A DNA stretch of 64,000 bases from Phytomonas francai. Lineage: Eukaryota > Euglenozoa > Kinetoplastea > Trypanosomatida > Trypanosomatidae. Shown one piece after another: positions 47,699-57,970 of the stretch; the stretch's first letter is position 1, and every line of letters begins with the position of its first letter. The notes under the pieces are model-generated. The model did not search any database. It was not told the origin of the DNA and worked only from the letters and a program-made list of their open reading frames with translations. Where the stretch lies: positions 462,724-526,723 of the forward strand of contig MJCC01000001.1 in assembly GCA_001766655.1 (NCBI GenBank), written 5' to 3'. The position numbers and the translations under genes were made by a program.

Positions 47699-50080
47699 CT
47701 ACACCCCTGGTAGATTAATCTCTCCGTCAGATTCATCTTCATTCTTTTGCTTCTCCGGGTTCATTTTATTTCCATCCTTCTTGAAAGATCTATTTTCGGA
47801 ATCCAGGATTGATATTGAGCCTGTTCGGCGCCCAGCAGTGGAGCCCTTGCGGTCCATCCCCCCCTCGCCACTTCCGCGTCGCGGCGCCGAATCGCCCCCC
47901 TCTCGCGCCGCCCTTCCTTTGTTGTTGTCGTCGCCGTCGCCCTTCTCACCGTTCAGCTCCTTGCTCTCGACAGCCTTCATCCGCTTAAACCACTCGTTCG
48001 CCTCGTCGATGAGGCCCGCATCCTTGCAAAGCTGAACGAGGTACTTCAGGCACTCTATGTTGTCCGGGTACTTGCGGTGGATCACCTCGTAAAGACGCTT
48101 GGCCTGAGCCGCATCGCCGCGCCGGCGGTGGCAAGAGGCTACCATCAGATGCCACTTCACCTCCGTCGGTTGAATCTCCGACGCGCGCTGGAAGAACTGC
48201 GTGGCCTTGTCGTAGACCTCGTTCTTTACGAAATAGGCGCCAAGCCAGAGGATAACATCAATGTTAACCTGATAATAGCGGTACGCCTCCAAGTAGAAGT
48301 GGAAGGCCTGCGTTTCGTCACCCTCTCGTGCGTAGAGAGAGCCGATCCGAGCGAGGGCGTTGGGATCCGTCGGAACCCGCCCGATCAGCCGTGCGAACCA
48401 CTCCAGCGCGTCCGGGCTGCCAATGAGATCGGTGACGTCGGCGATCTGGTAGAGCACTTCGCTGCTGTCAACCAACATCTGCACCCGTTTGAACATTTTG
48501 ATCGCATCATCATACAGACCTAGGCGCTTCGCCGTGAGACCCAAGTTGTAGATCGCCTCCATATTATCTGACTCCACGGAAAGCGCCTTGTCGTAGTATT
48601 CCTTCGCCTTTTCGTAGTCCTCTCTCACGAAGAAGAAGTTGCCTTTATTGACCAGCGCCTTGGCATTGTATTGGTTTGCCTCTAGGCTCATGTCGCTGTA
48701 CTTTTCCCCGTTTTCGTAGTCACCCTCTAAGAAATATAAATACGCCAAGTTCGTCGCGGCCCGCGCGCGCAGCTCTCTGTCTTTCTTCTCAAACGCCCTG
48801 AGCCCGCCAATGGCGTCCTGATAACGTTTGTGTTTTAGGAAGTTCAGACACTTGCACATCTCCAGCTCACTCGACACCTGCGAGGACGAGTCATACATTT
48901 CGTACTGGCGCAGGTGCTCAATAATGTAGTCGTAGCCAACACGCCAGTCCTCATCCAGCACCGGCGCGATCAACCGCGCGGCGGTGATGATTTTCTTCAA
49001 ATACTTCGAGCGGCGTCCCTTCAACTCCTTGCGCAGCGCATCATCAACGAGCACATCATCGTTCCCTTCGTTTTCGTCGAAATCTTCCTCCCCGTTCTCC
49101 TTAAACAAGCTGTTGGACAGCATCTTCGCGAAGGTGCTTTTCATCTTTTCCACCTCCCCAAGTGCGTAGTAGCAGATGATGAGGTTGAAGCCCGCGTCGA
49201 AATCGCCGTTCCCCTCAACAATGCTCTCGTAGCTATTCGCGGCATCCCGGTATTGCCCCATCTTTACAAAGCAATTGGCAATGTTGCGAAACAGCTTATA
49301 CCTCAGCTCCTTGGAGGAGGTCTGCGTATCATCGAGCGTCAGGCGGTACATCTTTATAGCCATTAGGTACTTCTTCTGGGAAGCGTATATGTTTCCCATG
49401 TTCACACGTAGGGATCTGGCCTGCGCGAATTGGGGCTTGTTAATCATCTTGTTGTACATGCTGAGGGCATCCGTATAGAGACCGTGGTTCTGGTACTGCA
49501 CGGCCAAATTGAAGTTTACCCCATAGGTTAGATCCACATTGATTTGCTCCGCCAAGCTAAGCTGCTCCCTCTGCATGCAAAGTTGCCTCTCCTTTTTCGC
49601 AGACGCCTTGGCCTTTTCAAGGGCTGCACCGTAGTCCTTCTGGAGGGCCAGCATCGCGCTCTCCTCGATGAGCTTGTTCACCTGCTTTTCCAACTCCATG
49701 CAGAGCTCCTCGGGGCTGTTCTCGCTGCGCTTTTTGAGCGGCGGCGCGGGGCCGAGCGCGAAATTCATGTTCTTGCCCTGCCCCGTCGGGTCGAAGACGG
49801 GCTCGGGCGCGCCGAAGCCGACCGCGCGGTTCGAGGTCATCGGGCGGGCCACGCCCACGACGCCGCCGCCGGCCGTCCCCATGCGGCTGCCCGGCAGGCC
49901 CCAGGAGAAGCCCAGCCCGCTCGCCCCCCACTGCGAGGGCGGCCCCGCCATCAGAGCGTTGCCGCCCTCGCCGGAGACGGGCCGGACGAGGGGGTGGTTC
50001 CCCGCCTGCGCGCCCCACACGTCCCGCCCGAACTCCGGCGTCTCGAAGGCCTCGTAGACGTCCTCGAGAAACTCCGACAT
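47699..50080 (-). CDS. IFT88: Intraflagellar transport protein 88 (IFT-B, Polaris)
   Basis: 793 residues, the usual IFT88 size. It is a core TPR subunit of IFT complex B, which carries cargo to the flagellar tip; loss blocks flagellum assembly. The N-terminus has the family signatures LEDVYEAFETPEFG and ARPMTSNRAVGFG followed by FDPTGQGKN. A coiled segment (EELCMELEKQVNKLIEESAM) leads into TPR repeats covering about residues 165-740, for example LYTDALSMYNKMINKPQFAQ and AKEYYDKALSVESDNMEAIY. The C-terminal 60 residues are charged and disordered. Presence of IFT88 shows the organism builds a flagellum. The 5' 350 bases are much more GC-rich than the rest. ATG at 50080. Confidence 0.95.
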   Translation of the reverse strand: MSEFLEDVYEAFETPEFGRDVWGAQAGNHPLVRPVSGEGGNALMAGPPSQWGASGLGFSWGLPGSRMGTAGGGVVGVARPMTSNRAVGFGAPEPVFDPTGQGKNMNFALGPAPPLKKRSENSPEELCMELEKQVNKLIEESAMLALQKDYGAALEKAKASAKKERQLCMQREQLSLAEQINVDLTYGVNFNLAVQYQNHGLYTDALSMYNKMINKPQFAQARSLRVNMGNIYASQKKYLMAIKMYRLTLDDTQTSSKELRYKLFRNIANCFVKMGQYRDAANSYESIVEGNGDFDAGFNLIICYYALGEVEKMKSTFAKMLSNSLFKENGEEDFDENEGNDDVLVDDALRKELKGRRSKYLKKIITAARLIAPVLDEDWRVGYDYIIEHLRQYEMYDSSSQVSSELEMCKCLNFLKHKRYQDAIGGLRAFEKKDRELRARAATNLAYLYFLEGDYENGEKYSDMSLEANQYNAKALVNKGNFFFVREDYEKAKEYYDKALSVESDNMEAIYNLGLTAKRLGLYDDAIKMFKRVQMLVDSSEVLYQIADVTDLIGSPDALEWFARLIGRVPTDPNALARIGSLYAREGDETQAFHFYLEAYRYYQVNIDVILWLGAYFVKNEVYDKATQFFQRASEIQPTEVKWHLMVASCHRRRGDAAQAKRLYEVIHRKYPDNIECLKYLVQLCKDAGLIDEANEWFKRMKAVESKELNGEKGDGDDNNKGRAAREGGDSAPRRGSGEGGMDRKGSTAGRRTGSISILDSENRSFKKDGNKMNPEKQKNEDESDGEINLPGV

Positions 50081-50997
50081 CGGAGCGCTGGGTGCGCGGT
50101 TGTGACGGCGTCCGTGTCCTTTCTCGTATAGGGCCCCCTATTCACGTGCCTGTGCGGGCTCGTCGGACAATGTGAAACGGCTAAGCGAAAACTCACCGTC
50201 CCCGCCTCTGTGTGCTGGTATACGCGGTCGGTCTCAATCGGTTTCCCTCCTTTTTTGTTTCCTCCCTGATTTATAAACTAGTATGAAAACGCGAAACCAA
50301 CAGGAGTATGGTGTGGGGGAGGGGGAATAATTAAGAAAAAAGAACGATGCGGATGCGTGCAAATGGTATGCCGCACTGCAGTGACTGATCGATATAGATA
50401 CTCCAATAACAGTAATACTAAAATAGTAAAAGGCTTATCGTTTTCATCCATTTTCCCCTCTCTAATCGACACATAGCTCTAGCGTACACTATCAATTTAA
50501 CATCCAATACTCCACATTAAAGCTTGAATTTTTAGTTGACACTAGCAATCGACGCAGACTTTAAAACCTCACAACTCACTTGCTACCCTATCTTCTTTGA
50601 TGATAAAAAAAAGTGAAACAAGATACTTGCAACTGTTATATTTACCTTTAAGTGAAGGCAAAAAAAATCCAACAATATCAAAAAAAAAAATCAAAGTTTG
50701 CTTATTTTGATTCGCACTCAACTTTACGCAATACGCGTGCTGGTAAAAGTGTAGATTACTAGCAGTTAGTATGGTCCTGAACTAGCTTCGAAACATTGGT
50801 CTCGACAGAAAATCTAAAAGACGTTAAAGAAAGGAAGTTCTTTTGCTCGAATTATCCTGGACGCAGGATCCTCCGAAGTAATTAAGATCAGCAATCTTTT
50901 AGAACCCCAAGGAAAGATTGTGAGAAAAAATAAAACATTGGCACGCGTGTGTACATTCGATTTTTAAAGCCGAACTAAAAAGGGAAATTCTAAATGA
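50081..50997. other. Intergenic spacer
   Basis: 917 bp, AT-rich, with purine runs near 50630-50690. No gene or structured RNA that I can support. Confidence 0.65.
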
Positions 50998-52167
50998 CTA
51001 CTGGGAGGGAAGGCAAGGGTCCCGCTGTGCGACCGTCGAGGAGGCAAGGAGCGCCCGCGAGGGAAAGCCTCCGATGGAGGATGGGCAGCCACCATGGCCG
51101 GGAGGGGGCGCCGCGGCGTGATTTTGATATCGGGCCACGCCAGCCCCACGGGCTGCGGGGCCCCCCGGAGGGTTTGAGAGGCCGCTGTCCGCAGGTCTCG
51201 GCGCGAAAGGCGGCGGTGGTGGCCACACCAAGCCATCAGGCGGGGTGGCAAGCAAAGAAGCCGTCGAGGGCCGGGACAGCGCGGGATTCTCCCCTGGGAA
51301 GCGCGGCAGGGGATTGTTCGCCCTTGGTTGGAATTCGAGCGATGCTGGATTGATGCCCGCGCGGGAAGAATCCTGCGCGCCCTGCACTCCAAAGCCTGAG
51401 TAACTGTTGTAGATCCCTCCCGGAGGTGGGGCCGCCATCGCCGTTGGTGGATTCGGGGACTCCATCGCAAAAGAGGGAGGTGTTGTATTAAAATAATCGG
51501 GCATGGAATAACGCGGCCCTAGAACCTGTTTCGGAATACCTCCCTCATTGGTCGCTGCAGGAGCAAACATGCCTTTGGGAACAGCGTCCACGCCCCGGGG
51601 TGGTGGACCCATACCGTTGGTGTTCTGCGTGCCCATCATCGGCGGCGGCGGTGGAATGACTTTTGGTTGATTCGCTCGTTCGGCCTCAGCCCTGAGCTTT
51701 TCTTCGTATTCCCGCCGAACAGCCTCAGGGGCGCCCGGCAACACATTCCACCGCCCAATTTCGTTGTCGTAAAAGTACCAATTTTGAGTCACAGGCAACC
51801 CGTTTTCATCTAGCTCATTGTTCACTGCTTCGTCGACACTGAACATTGTATTTACGTTTCTATTAGTCGCCCCCGTGTTTTTATGGTTCCCTATTGATTT
51901 AAAAAAGTTTTTGATCGTACTACCTTGGTTACCGATGCATGAGCTAACCTTTTGGTTCACCTGATTCCAGTACTTCCCTAGCATTGGCCCATCTTCCTCA
52001 GGGCTGAAATCCTCTCCAAACGTTGTAGCGGACAAATGTGTAGAACTTTTAGTATACTCCATATTGTCCAGGACCCCTGATGGCGGGCTTGTGGCCGAGC
52101 TGTCATTTCGGCCCGTGATATTGAGACCTAGTTTTGAGCTGAGCCAATCGAACGCTTGGACCGACAT
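50998..52167 (-). CDS. Proline-rich hypothetical protein with Sec16-like motif
   Basis: 389 residues. It starts MSVQAFDWLSSKLGLNITG (amphipathic). A short conserved-looking block at about 125-165 reads NWYFYDNEIGRWNVLPGAP followed by a charged helix (EAVRREYEEKLRAEAE). That recalls the C-terminal motif of Sec16-type proteins, where a Y/W-D-x-x-x-x-R/K-W pattern precedes a charged helix. The remainder is Pro/Gly/Asn-rich and disordered, with PPPPPMMG, and a terminal ARYQNHAAAPPPG. There is no ACE1 core, so if related to Sec16 it would be only the tail. A role at ER exit sites is a hypothesis. ATG at 52167; a GTG at 52182 is not used. Confidence 0.65.
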   Translation of the reverse strand: MSVQAFDWLSSKLGLNITGRNDSSATSPPSGVLDNMEYTKSSTHLSATTFGEDFSPEEDGPMLGKYWNQVNQKVSSCIGNQGSTIKNFFKSIGNHKNTGATNRNVNTMFSVDEAVNNELDENGLPVTQNWYFYDNEIGRWNVLPGAPEAVRREYEEKLRAEAERANQPKVIPPPPPMMGTQNTNGMGPPPRGVDAVPKGMFAPAATNEGGIPKQVLGPRYSMPDYFNTTPPSFAMESPNPPTAMAAPPPGGIYNSYSGFGVQGAQDSSRAGINPASLEFQPRANNPLPRFPGENPALSRPSTASLLATPPDGLVWPPPPPFAPRPADSGLSNPPGGPAARGAGVARYQNHAAAPPPGHGGCPSSIGGFPSRALLASSTVAQRDPCLPSQ

Positions 52168-52872
52168 ATAAGAATCTTTCACTAAAGTTACAAATATATG
52201 TATTCAAAGAATGGTATCCCCTTTCACAACAAGGAGAGAAGGGAAAGGAGAGAGAAAATAAAAATAATCCATGTATGGCATTTTTTATTTTCAAAAAGAT
52301 GCTATGACAGTAAACACCAGAAGCCTGAGAACAACATAGTAGAAACACATCAAAACATCTATTTAAAGAGAAGGAAAGTAGCGAAAAAGCTTTTTGCACT
52401 CAATTACGGAAAACTGAACCCTCCGACGTTCGCCAAATAAAAATCCATTAAGACAATTTAGCGTCATTGGTATAACGGACTATTTATTTAGAGAGCAAAA
52501 AAAATGTTCATAGATGGATACATGGAGCACCCAATGAGAGGCTTACTTGAAATATCCAATGAAATGTTTAAAAAAAAAATACTTATTGTTCAATAAACTA
52601 AGTAGCTTTGAGGACTCAAATGTCTGATTCCTTTTGCACAAACCGTATGAGAAAAATGAAGACTCAAGTGACCGGTGACTTGCAAGCAATCAGCAAAATG
52701 ACCCTTTTCCCCCTTGAAGTTCCTTTACTGCGCGTAGAATCAGACAAAGATACGTTATTGGGAATAGAAAGATTTATAATTTGAAAAATTGAAAGCTACC
52801 CCTTAATGGCTCATTGAACAGAGTATAATTTTTAGGATGGAGAGCCCCTCCCCATCAACTCCATCCCGTGTC
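52168..52872. other. Intergenic spacer
   Basis: 705 bp, AT-rich. No gene seen. Confidence 0.7.
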
Positions 52873-54132
52873 TTATGTGAACAACTTCGTGTGTGCTTCA
52901 TGCAGCCTCTTCTCTAATGATGCTAAAGTGTTTATCGCAGACTCATCAAGGATACGAAATTGAGCTTTGATATACCCTAGGAAGGAAAACATGGACATGA
53001 AATTCCAGTTAGTTCCATTGAGTAGCATCTCCTCCAGCTTCTGAGTCCATAAAACGGGATCATTTGAGCCATAGGCAGCCGCCATGTCCTCTGGTCTCAG
53101 ATTTCGCCTGAGATAGTCGACGTCATTGAGGAAAACGCAAACCATATTTTCAATACAAAACTCATTACACCAGTTGTGATTGACTGAAATTGTGAGCGGC
53201 GGTAGCCGCATCTCCCTCAGAGACGAAAAAGATGTAGAACAGGTATTGGTGGAAACCCCCAATACCTCAGCCTTGATGTTGTGTACCTGGTGATAGTATT
53301 GTGAGGGTACAAACACCAACTCACCCGGGTGTTGCACGAAGCTCCAATACTCAAAGCCCTCCAAGACGCGAATGTCGGGCGGAGTAGGAAAGCCATTAAT
53401 GGCGTGTTGCTTAAGAAATTCATTCCCCTCTTTTGTCGGAAAAAACCACCGCTTTTCCCCGCACACGTTGAATGACCAAGAATAGGTACCAAAGACATCA
53501 TAGTGCAGGGGTGTCCAGGTGCCAGTGGGGCCAATGTAGGCGAATCGGTAGTCGCCGTGCCCATCGCCAAAGCCGCAGAACGGCGGCGCGTCTCGGAGGC
53601 CGGAGGGCTTCGCCCTCTCGCCCTGAACAGGGCCGATCGCCTGCCCCCGTCCTCGCACCGCCCCACAGAAGGCATCCAGCCAGTCCGGCCCGAGATAATC
53701 CGGCACGCGGTAAAGGCCCGCGCCGTGCGCATCTCCCCGCGAAGCCTCCGACCGCGCGACCCCCCGGCGGGCCTCCGTCTCCTGCTGCATATGCCAGTCC
53801 TTTAGATAGTAAAGGGCGTGGGCCCCGCGGCCGGAGAGCGCCCACGAGCCCAAGACCCTCCCGAGGGGAATGGCCTCGCAGGAATCGTGGGCTGCGGGGC
53901 CCGAGGCCCCCCCCTCGCCCGCCACCGTTGGCATCGCGTAGGCGGGGACGAGGTGGTCCTCGCCAAAGCAGTCCAGCAAGCCCTCTGGGGACAGGTGCCG
54001 CGTCAGCGAGCCCACATCGAACCACGAACCCGACAGCCCGTTCGCGTGGCGTATGATCGCGGGGAGGTTAGGCTCAAGACACTTTTCTCTGAACTCGGGA
54101 TACGTCAGCGTTCGCCCATCGAGCTCTAGCAT
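52873..54132 (-). CDS. JMJD4-type JmjC 2-oxoglutarate oxygenase
   Basis: 419 residues. JMJD4 hydroxylates a lysine of release factor eRF1 in humans, aiding translation termination. Family signatures: ALYYLKDWHMQQE, VPDYLGPDWLDAF, DYRFAYIGPTGTWTPLHYDV, SFNVCGEKRWFFP, GELVFVPSQYYHQVHN and SVNHNWCNEFCIENM. Iron ligands are visible as His210 and Asp212 (HYD) with the distal His281 (YYHQV); the Trp/Lys pair KRW in the following strand fits the fold. A GC-rich, Gly/Ala-rich insertion (about 118-190) interrupts the N-terminal part. All catalytic residues are intact. The substrate in this organism is inferred from the family. ATG at 54132. Confidence 0.9.
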   Translation of the reverse strand: MLELDGRTLTYPEFREKCLEPNLPAIIRHANGLSGSWFDVGSLTRHLSPEGLLDCFGEDHLVPAYAMPTVAGEGGASGPAAHDSCEAIPLGRVLGSWALSGRGAHALYYLKDWHMQQETEARRGVARSEASRGDAHGAGLYRVPDYLGPDWLDAFCGAVRGRGQAIGPVQGERAKPSGLRDAPPFCGFGDGHGDYRFAYIGPTGTWTPLHYDVFGTYSWSFNVCGEKRWFFPTKEGNEFLKQHAINGFPTPPDIRVLEGFEYWSFVQHPGELVFVPSQYYHQVHNIKAEVLGVSTNTCSTSFSSLREMRLPPLTISVNHNWCNEFCIENMVCVFLNDVDYLRRNLRPEDMAAAYGSNDPVLWTQKLEEMLLNGTNWNFMSMFSFLGYIKAQFRILDESAINTLASLEKRLHEAHTKLFT

Positions 54133-54619
54133 AGGTGTAAAAAAATGTTCTTCGTAGTAGTGAACCCTTACACGCGGTAACTAACTATTTAGCCTATCAT
54201 GATCCTCTCAACACCCTCCCTCTAGGAATAGATTGCATTTGACCGATCGAATCGCGTGCAATACGAAAGAAGGAAAAGGATAAAAATGATGAAGTTTTAC
54301 CACCAAACCAAATAAGCTTCACCTCAATATATATGCATATACAACGTCCCATGATCTAAACGAAGGGAAGCGAAAATAATCTAAACAGTAACCACAAAAA
54401 TAACTTGCTGTGCAAGCCATTTTGAAGAGCTTGAGCAAATTACGATGACAATAAAGCCTCATAGATGAAAATCGATAATGAAACCAAGCTCATTTGTCAA
54501 AATCATGCCATTAAAAAATCACTTCACAAACAAAGCAGACAAATCGGTGGAAAAGTAGCTTCAAGGATACCTTCTCGAATCGGGGGGGGAGAGGGGGAGG
54601 GGTCACTATTTCATTCAAA
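54133..54619. other. Intergenic spacer
   Basis: AT-rich spacer with a G-rich tract near 54582-54601. No gene seen. Confidence 0.7.
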
Positions 54620-57600
54620 TTAATCCATTCCCCTTATTTTTCCAGGTTGTAGATTCAAAAGGCTATGTGAAAGGGTCATGTACCCCACAACAGCACTGAG
54701 TTCTAAGCGGAACATCTCGAGTACCGCGCAGGTCTCTAAAAAGGACTTATTCTTAATGAGTCCTTTGCAGATCTCCTCCGGCAACGACTCGGGTAGTGGA
54801 TGATTGAGAGCACGATAACCACAAAGATCGTCGCAATCCCAAAGAGCAGGGGAGGATAGGCAATCCCAGTGATTGAGATAGATGTTATACAAGTAAATGA
54901 GCGTGGGGAACTCTGGAACCTCTGGAAGGGAAGTCGAAGCCAAGGATTTTGTATCGACATCGGGGCCATGGCCACCATCGCTCGACGTGCGCCGCCTCGG
55001 TTTCCCAGTTTCCTTGCACTCTGAAGTGGCGGCCATTGCGTGAGCCATAACCAAAGACGCCTTATTATCGCCATCCAACAACTTGTCAATCGAATCCCGC
55101 AGCATGCGTAAACTGTGATATAGACGGCCTTGATCGGAGTCCATGAAGGTGTACAGGGCACGTAAGTCTGGTAAAAGGCAAATCGTAATAAGGGTCTGAG
55201 TGAGAAGGATGTTGACCCTGTACGGTAGATCAAATAACTTCAAAAGAATACGGGTGAGGGAAACGATCACTGGGGCTTGATGCGGACCCTCGTGGAACCA
55301 AGCGTTGGGAGCTTTTCCAGCATCCGCCGCCACCTCAGAGGCTAAGGCGTTCTTAACAAAGGTACAGCTTGCATCCCCATCGGCCTCATCAGCGATTGTC
55401 GACGGCAATTCCCCCGTATCGTGTCGCTCGCTCGGAAGGTCGTCTTCCGGTACGGACGGACTTACCAGTGAATCGTAAAACTCCTGGAAGAAGAAGCCCT
55501 CGACCAACTGGCGCTGATGCAAGTAGCTCAAAGGCGCATTCGACTCAATCCGAAGCATCCGCTCGAGCACCTCCTTCGCGAGCTCCTCATCGGTAACCCC
55601 GCAGACCCGCTTATTTGCGGCACGCAAGTGCGTAGGAAAGCAGTCATTCATCTCAATCAGGGGGGTAAACGTCGTCGCGAGCAACCCACGCGTTCGCTTC
55701 CCCCCCTCACCGTGTCGCCCCGCATGTCCGGAGCCAAACCGCCCCCACACATCCCCCAACGTCCCGACGTCAAGCAAGAGGACGTACTTGAGGAATATCA
55801 CGGGTAGGTTCTCCGCCAGGGACTTGACAAGCACCAGCGAGGCCTCCGTCGCGGTCCACTCGGTAAACGCGAGCTTGCCGGAATCCCAGTTCGACCGTCG
55901 CTCGTCCGAGAGCGCGGGGGTGGCGGTGAGGTGAGGCAAAATGTAGAAATTGAAGAAGGACGTGTGCGACCCCGCGGCCCGACCCGTCTCGCGCGCCGAG
56001 GCCCAGTGCGCGTAGTAATCGGACGCGTCCGCGCAGACGCGTCCGGTGTTCGCGTCGACGACGGCGGCGAGCAGGGCGCGGCCGAAGAGCTCGCCGAGGG
56101 CGGGCGCGGAGGAGCTGAGCTCGTCGAGCATCGCCGCCGCGAGCAGGCAGGCCGCGGCGTAGACGACGCGGTCCGGCGAGCGCAGCAGCGGCACGAGCGC
56201 CGCGCGCACGAAGTCGCGCTCGACCTGCTCGAGGAGCCGCAGCCGCGCGGCGACGGCCGGGGCCGCGACGGCGAGCCCGGCCCAGAACCGCAGGACGTCT
56301 GCGAGGTAGCGCCGCTGCCCGGGCCCGTCCTCATCGCCCGGGATCTTGCAGAGGGTGATGAGGGCGTGGCAGGCCGCCGAGAGCGTGCGCGCGGCGACGG
56401 CGGGCTCGGCGCCGACGAGGCCCTGCACCCACGGGTCCGCGCACCGCGCGAGGGCGGCCACCGCCGCGAGCGCGAGCCGCGCGGTCTCGGCCCGCCGCCC
56501 CCCGTCCGCCCCCGCGCCGTCGAGCACGAGGTACGGCAGGAGCGCGCGCAGGAGCTCGAAGGTCTCGCTCGCGGCGTCGGCGGTCGTCGTGAAGAAGTTC
56601 GCAAGCCCCGGCACCCGCTCCACCCGCTCCGCGAGCGCGCACAGAAAGCGCACGAACTCGAGCCGCTCGGCGGTCGAGGAGAGGGGAGGGGGGGAGGGGG
56701 GGGCGCGCGCGGGGTCGAGCTCGCGCCCGACGCAGCGCAGCATGTCGAGCAGCGGGACGATCGAGGCCGACGGCGTGATCTGCAGGACGGAGCGCGGGGC
56801 GTTCGCGGGGTAGAGGTGCGCGTACTGCGCGCGAAGCCCCGGCGGCACGTCGACCTCGCAGAGCAGGCGTGTGAGGAAGCGCAGGATCACGAGCCGCGCG
56901 CCGACGGGCTGGTTGTGCTTCGCGTACATGCAGAGCGTCAGGAGGAAGAGCGGCCCGATGGTGAGGGGGGCCGACGCCCCCCCCCCCCCCCCCCGCTCCC
57001 CTCACGCGCGCTGGGCGGGGGGGGCGACGAAAAGGCCACCACGAGGTCCCCCTCCACGCCGCCGCCGTCATCGGTCCCGCGCGTCGGGGAATCAACGGCG
57101 TGGGCTTCCCCAGTACGGTCCTTCTCCAGAAGGGGGTGCGGGTCCTCGTCGTAAGGTAGGTGCAAAGCGAAGTCACCAAATAGATAAAAATAGCAGGGCG
57201 GAAGCAGAAATAGGGTGGTGTTCAAATCCTGGAGATCCTTCGGATGCGCCTCTGGGGAGGTCAAAAGTTCACCGGTGCTCAACCCTTGACTAGCACATCG
57301 CGAAACTGTTGGCGACGTTGACGATTCAGCAATTTGACCCCGTGTAGTTGAATCCGCTACAGAGGGATGCCAGGCCTGAGCTTGAGACTGATATGCATGC
57401 GCAACCCCCCCCTGAAGCCACTCCTTCCGCTCCTTGCTCAACTCTTCGATGATGAAGTCTAGATGCCCCTCAATCGTCGGGAGCTCGGCACTCAGTTTGT
57501 TCATCTCCTTCTCATTCTCAGTGCACTGCACCTGAGCAAAGAAGTTGCACACCTCTAACCAGTTCGTCTGGATGACCTCAACTTGGGAAAACGGATTCGC

Positions 57601-57636
57601 CGAAGAGCCTCCGACTGAGCAGGACTTTAACCGCAT
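54620..57636 (-). CDS. FHIP/RAI16-like protein (FTS-Hook interacting), frame broken at an 18-C run
   Basis: About 1005 residues if the break is repaired. FHIP proteins link Hook dynein adaptors to endosomes within the FTS-Hook-FHIP complex. The first part (57636 to about 56995) has a coiled start (NWLEVCNFFAQVQCTENEKE) and a loop-rich middle. After the C-run the second frame carries the RAI16-type helical body: LFLLTLCMYAKHNQPVGARL, then LQITPSASIVPLLDMLRCVG, FTPLIEMND, and near the end RILLKLFDLPYRVNILLTQT. A single-base change in the homopolymer at 56977-56994 restores continuity. The ATG at 57636 follows an AG acceptor after a (TA)n tract; a TTG at 57753 is ignored. The family call is good; the break is probably an assembly error. 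Confidence 0.82.
56977..56994. repeat. 18-C homopolymer inside the FHIP-like gene
   Basis: Run of 18 C on +, G on the coding strand, encoding glycines. The upstream and downstream halves of the gene are in different frames; one extra base (19) would join them. Confidence 0.9.
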
Positions 57637-57970
57637 TATTTCCTTCACACAATGTGGATAGATTCGTGTTTTCACTAACTCTAGACAATAGAATATATAT
57701 ATATATATGTATATTATATATTGATGACTTTTGGACGTACCACTCCAACACAAGAAATAAGCACTTTTCTAAGTCCTATATGTGATGCATAACATCCAGG
57801 GCAATAGGCATTCAAAAAATTAGGCTATTAAAGGGCTACCTCGTACAATTCCTCACAATCGGAACAGAAGAGCAGTGAAAAAAGCAATAACAGACTGTCT
57901 GGTTTTTGTATTTCGTTTCGTAATTTAGGTACAGTGATAAATTAAATAATAACAAATTTAGGGTGTAATC
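57637..57970. other. Intergenic spacer
   Basis: AT-rich spacer with (TA)n. No gene seen. Confidence 0.7.
57693..57708. repeat. (TA)n microsatellite
   Basis: About 8 AT units, 57 bp upstream of the FHIP-like start. Confidence 0.9.

Noticed and set aside
55931..57154. 407-codon + strand frame antisense to the FHIP-like gene
   Set aside because: Composition is Arg/Gly/Glu-rich shadow; the - strand matches a known family.
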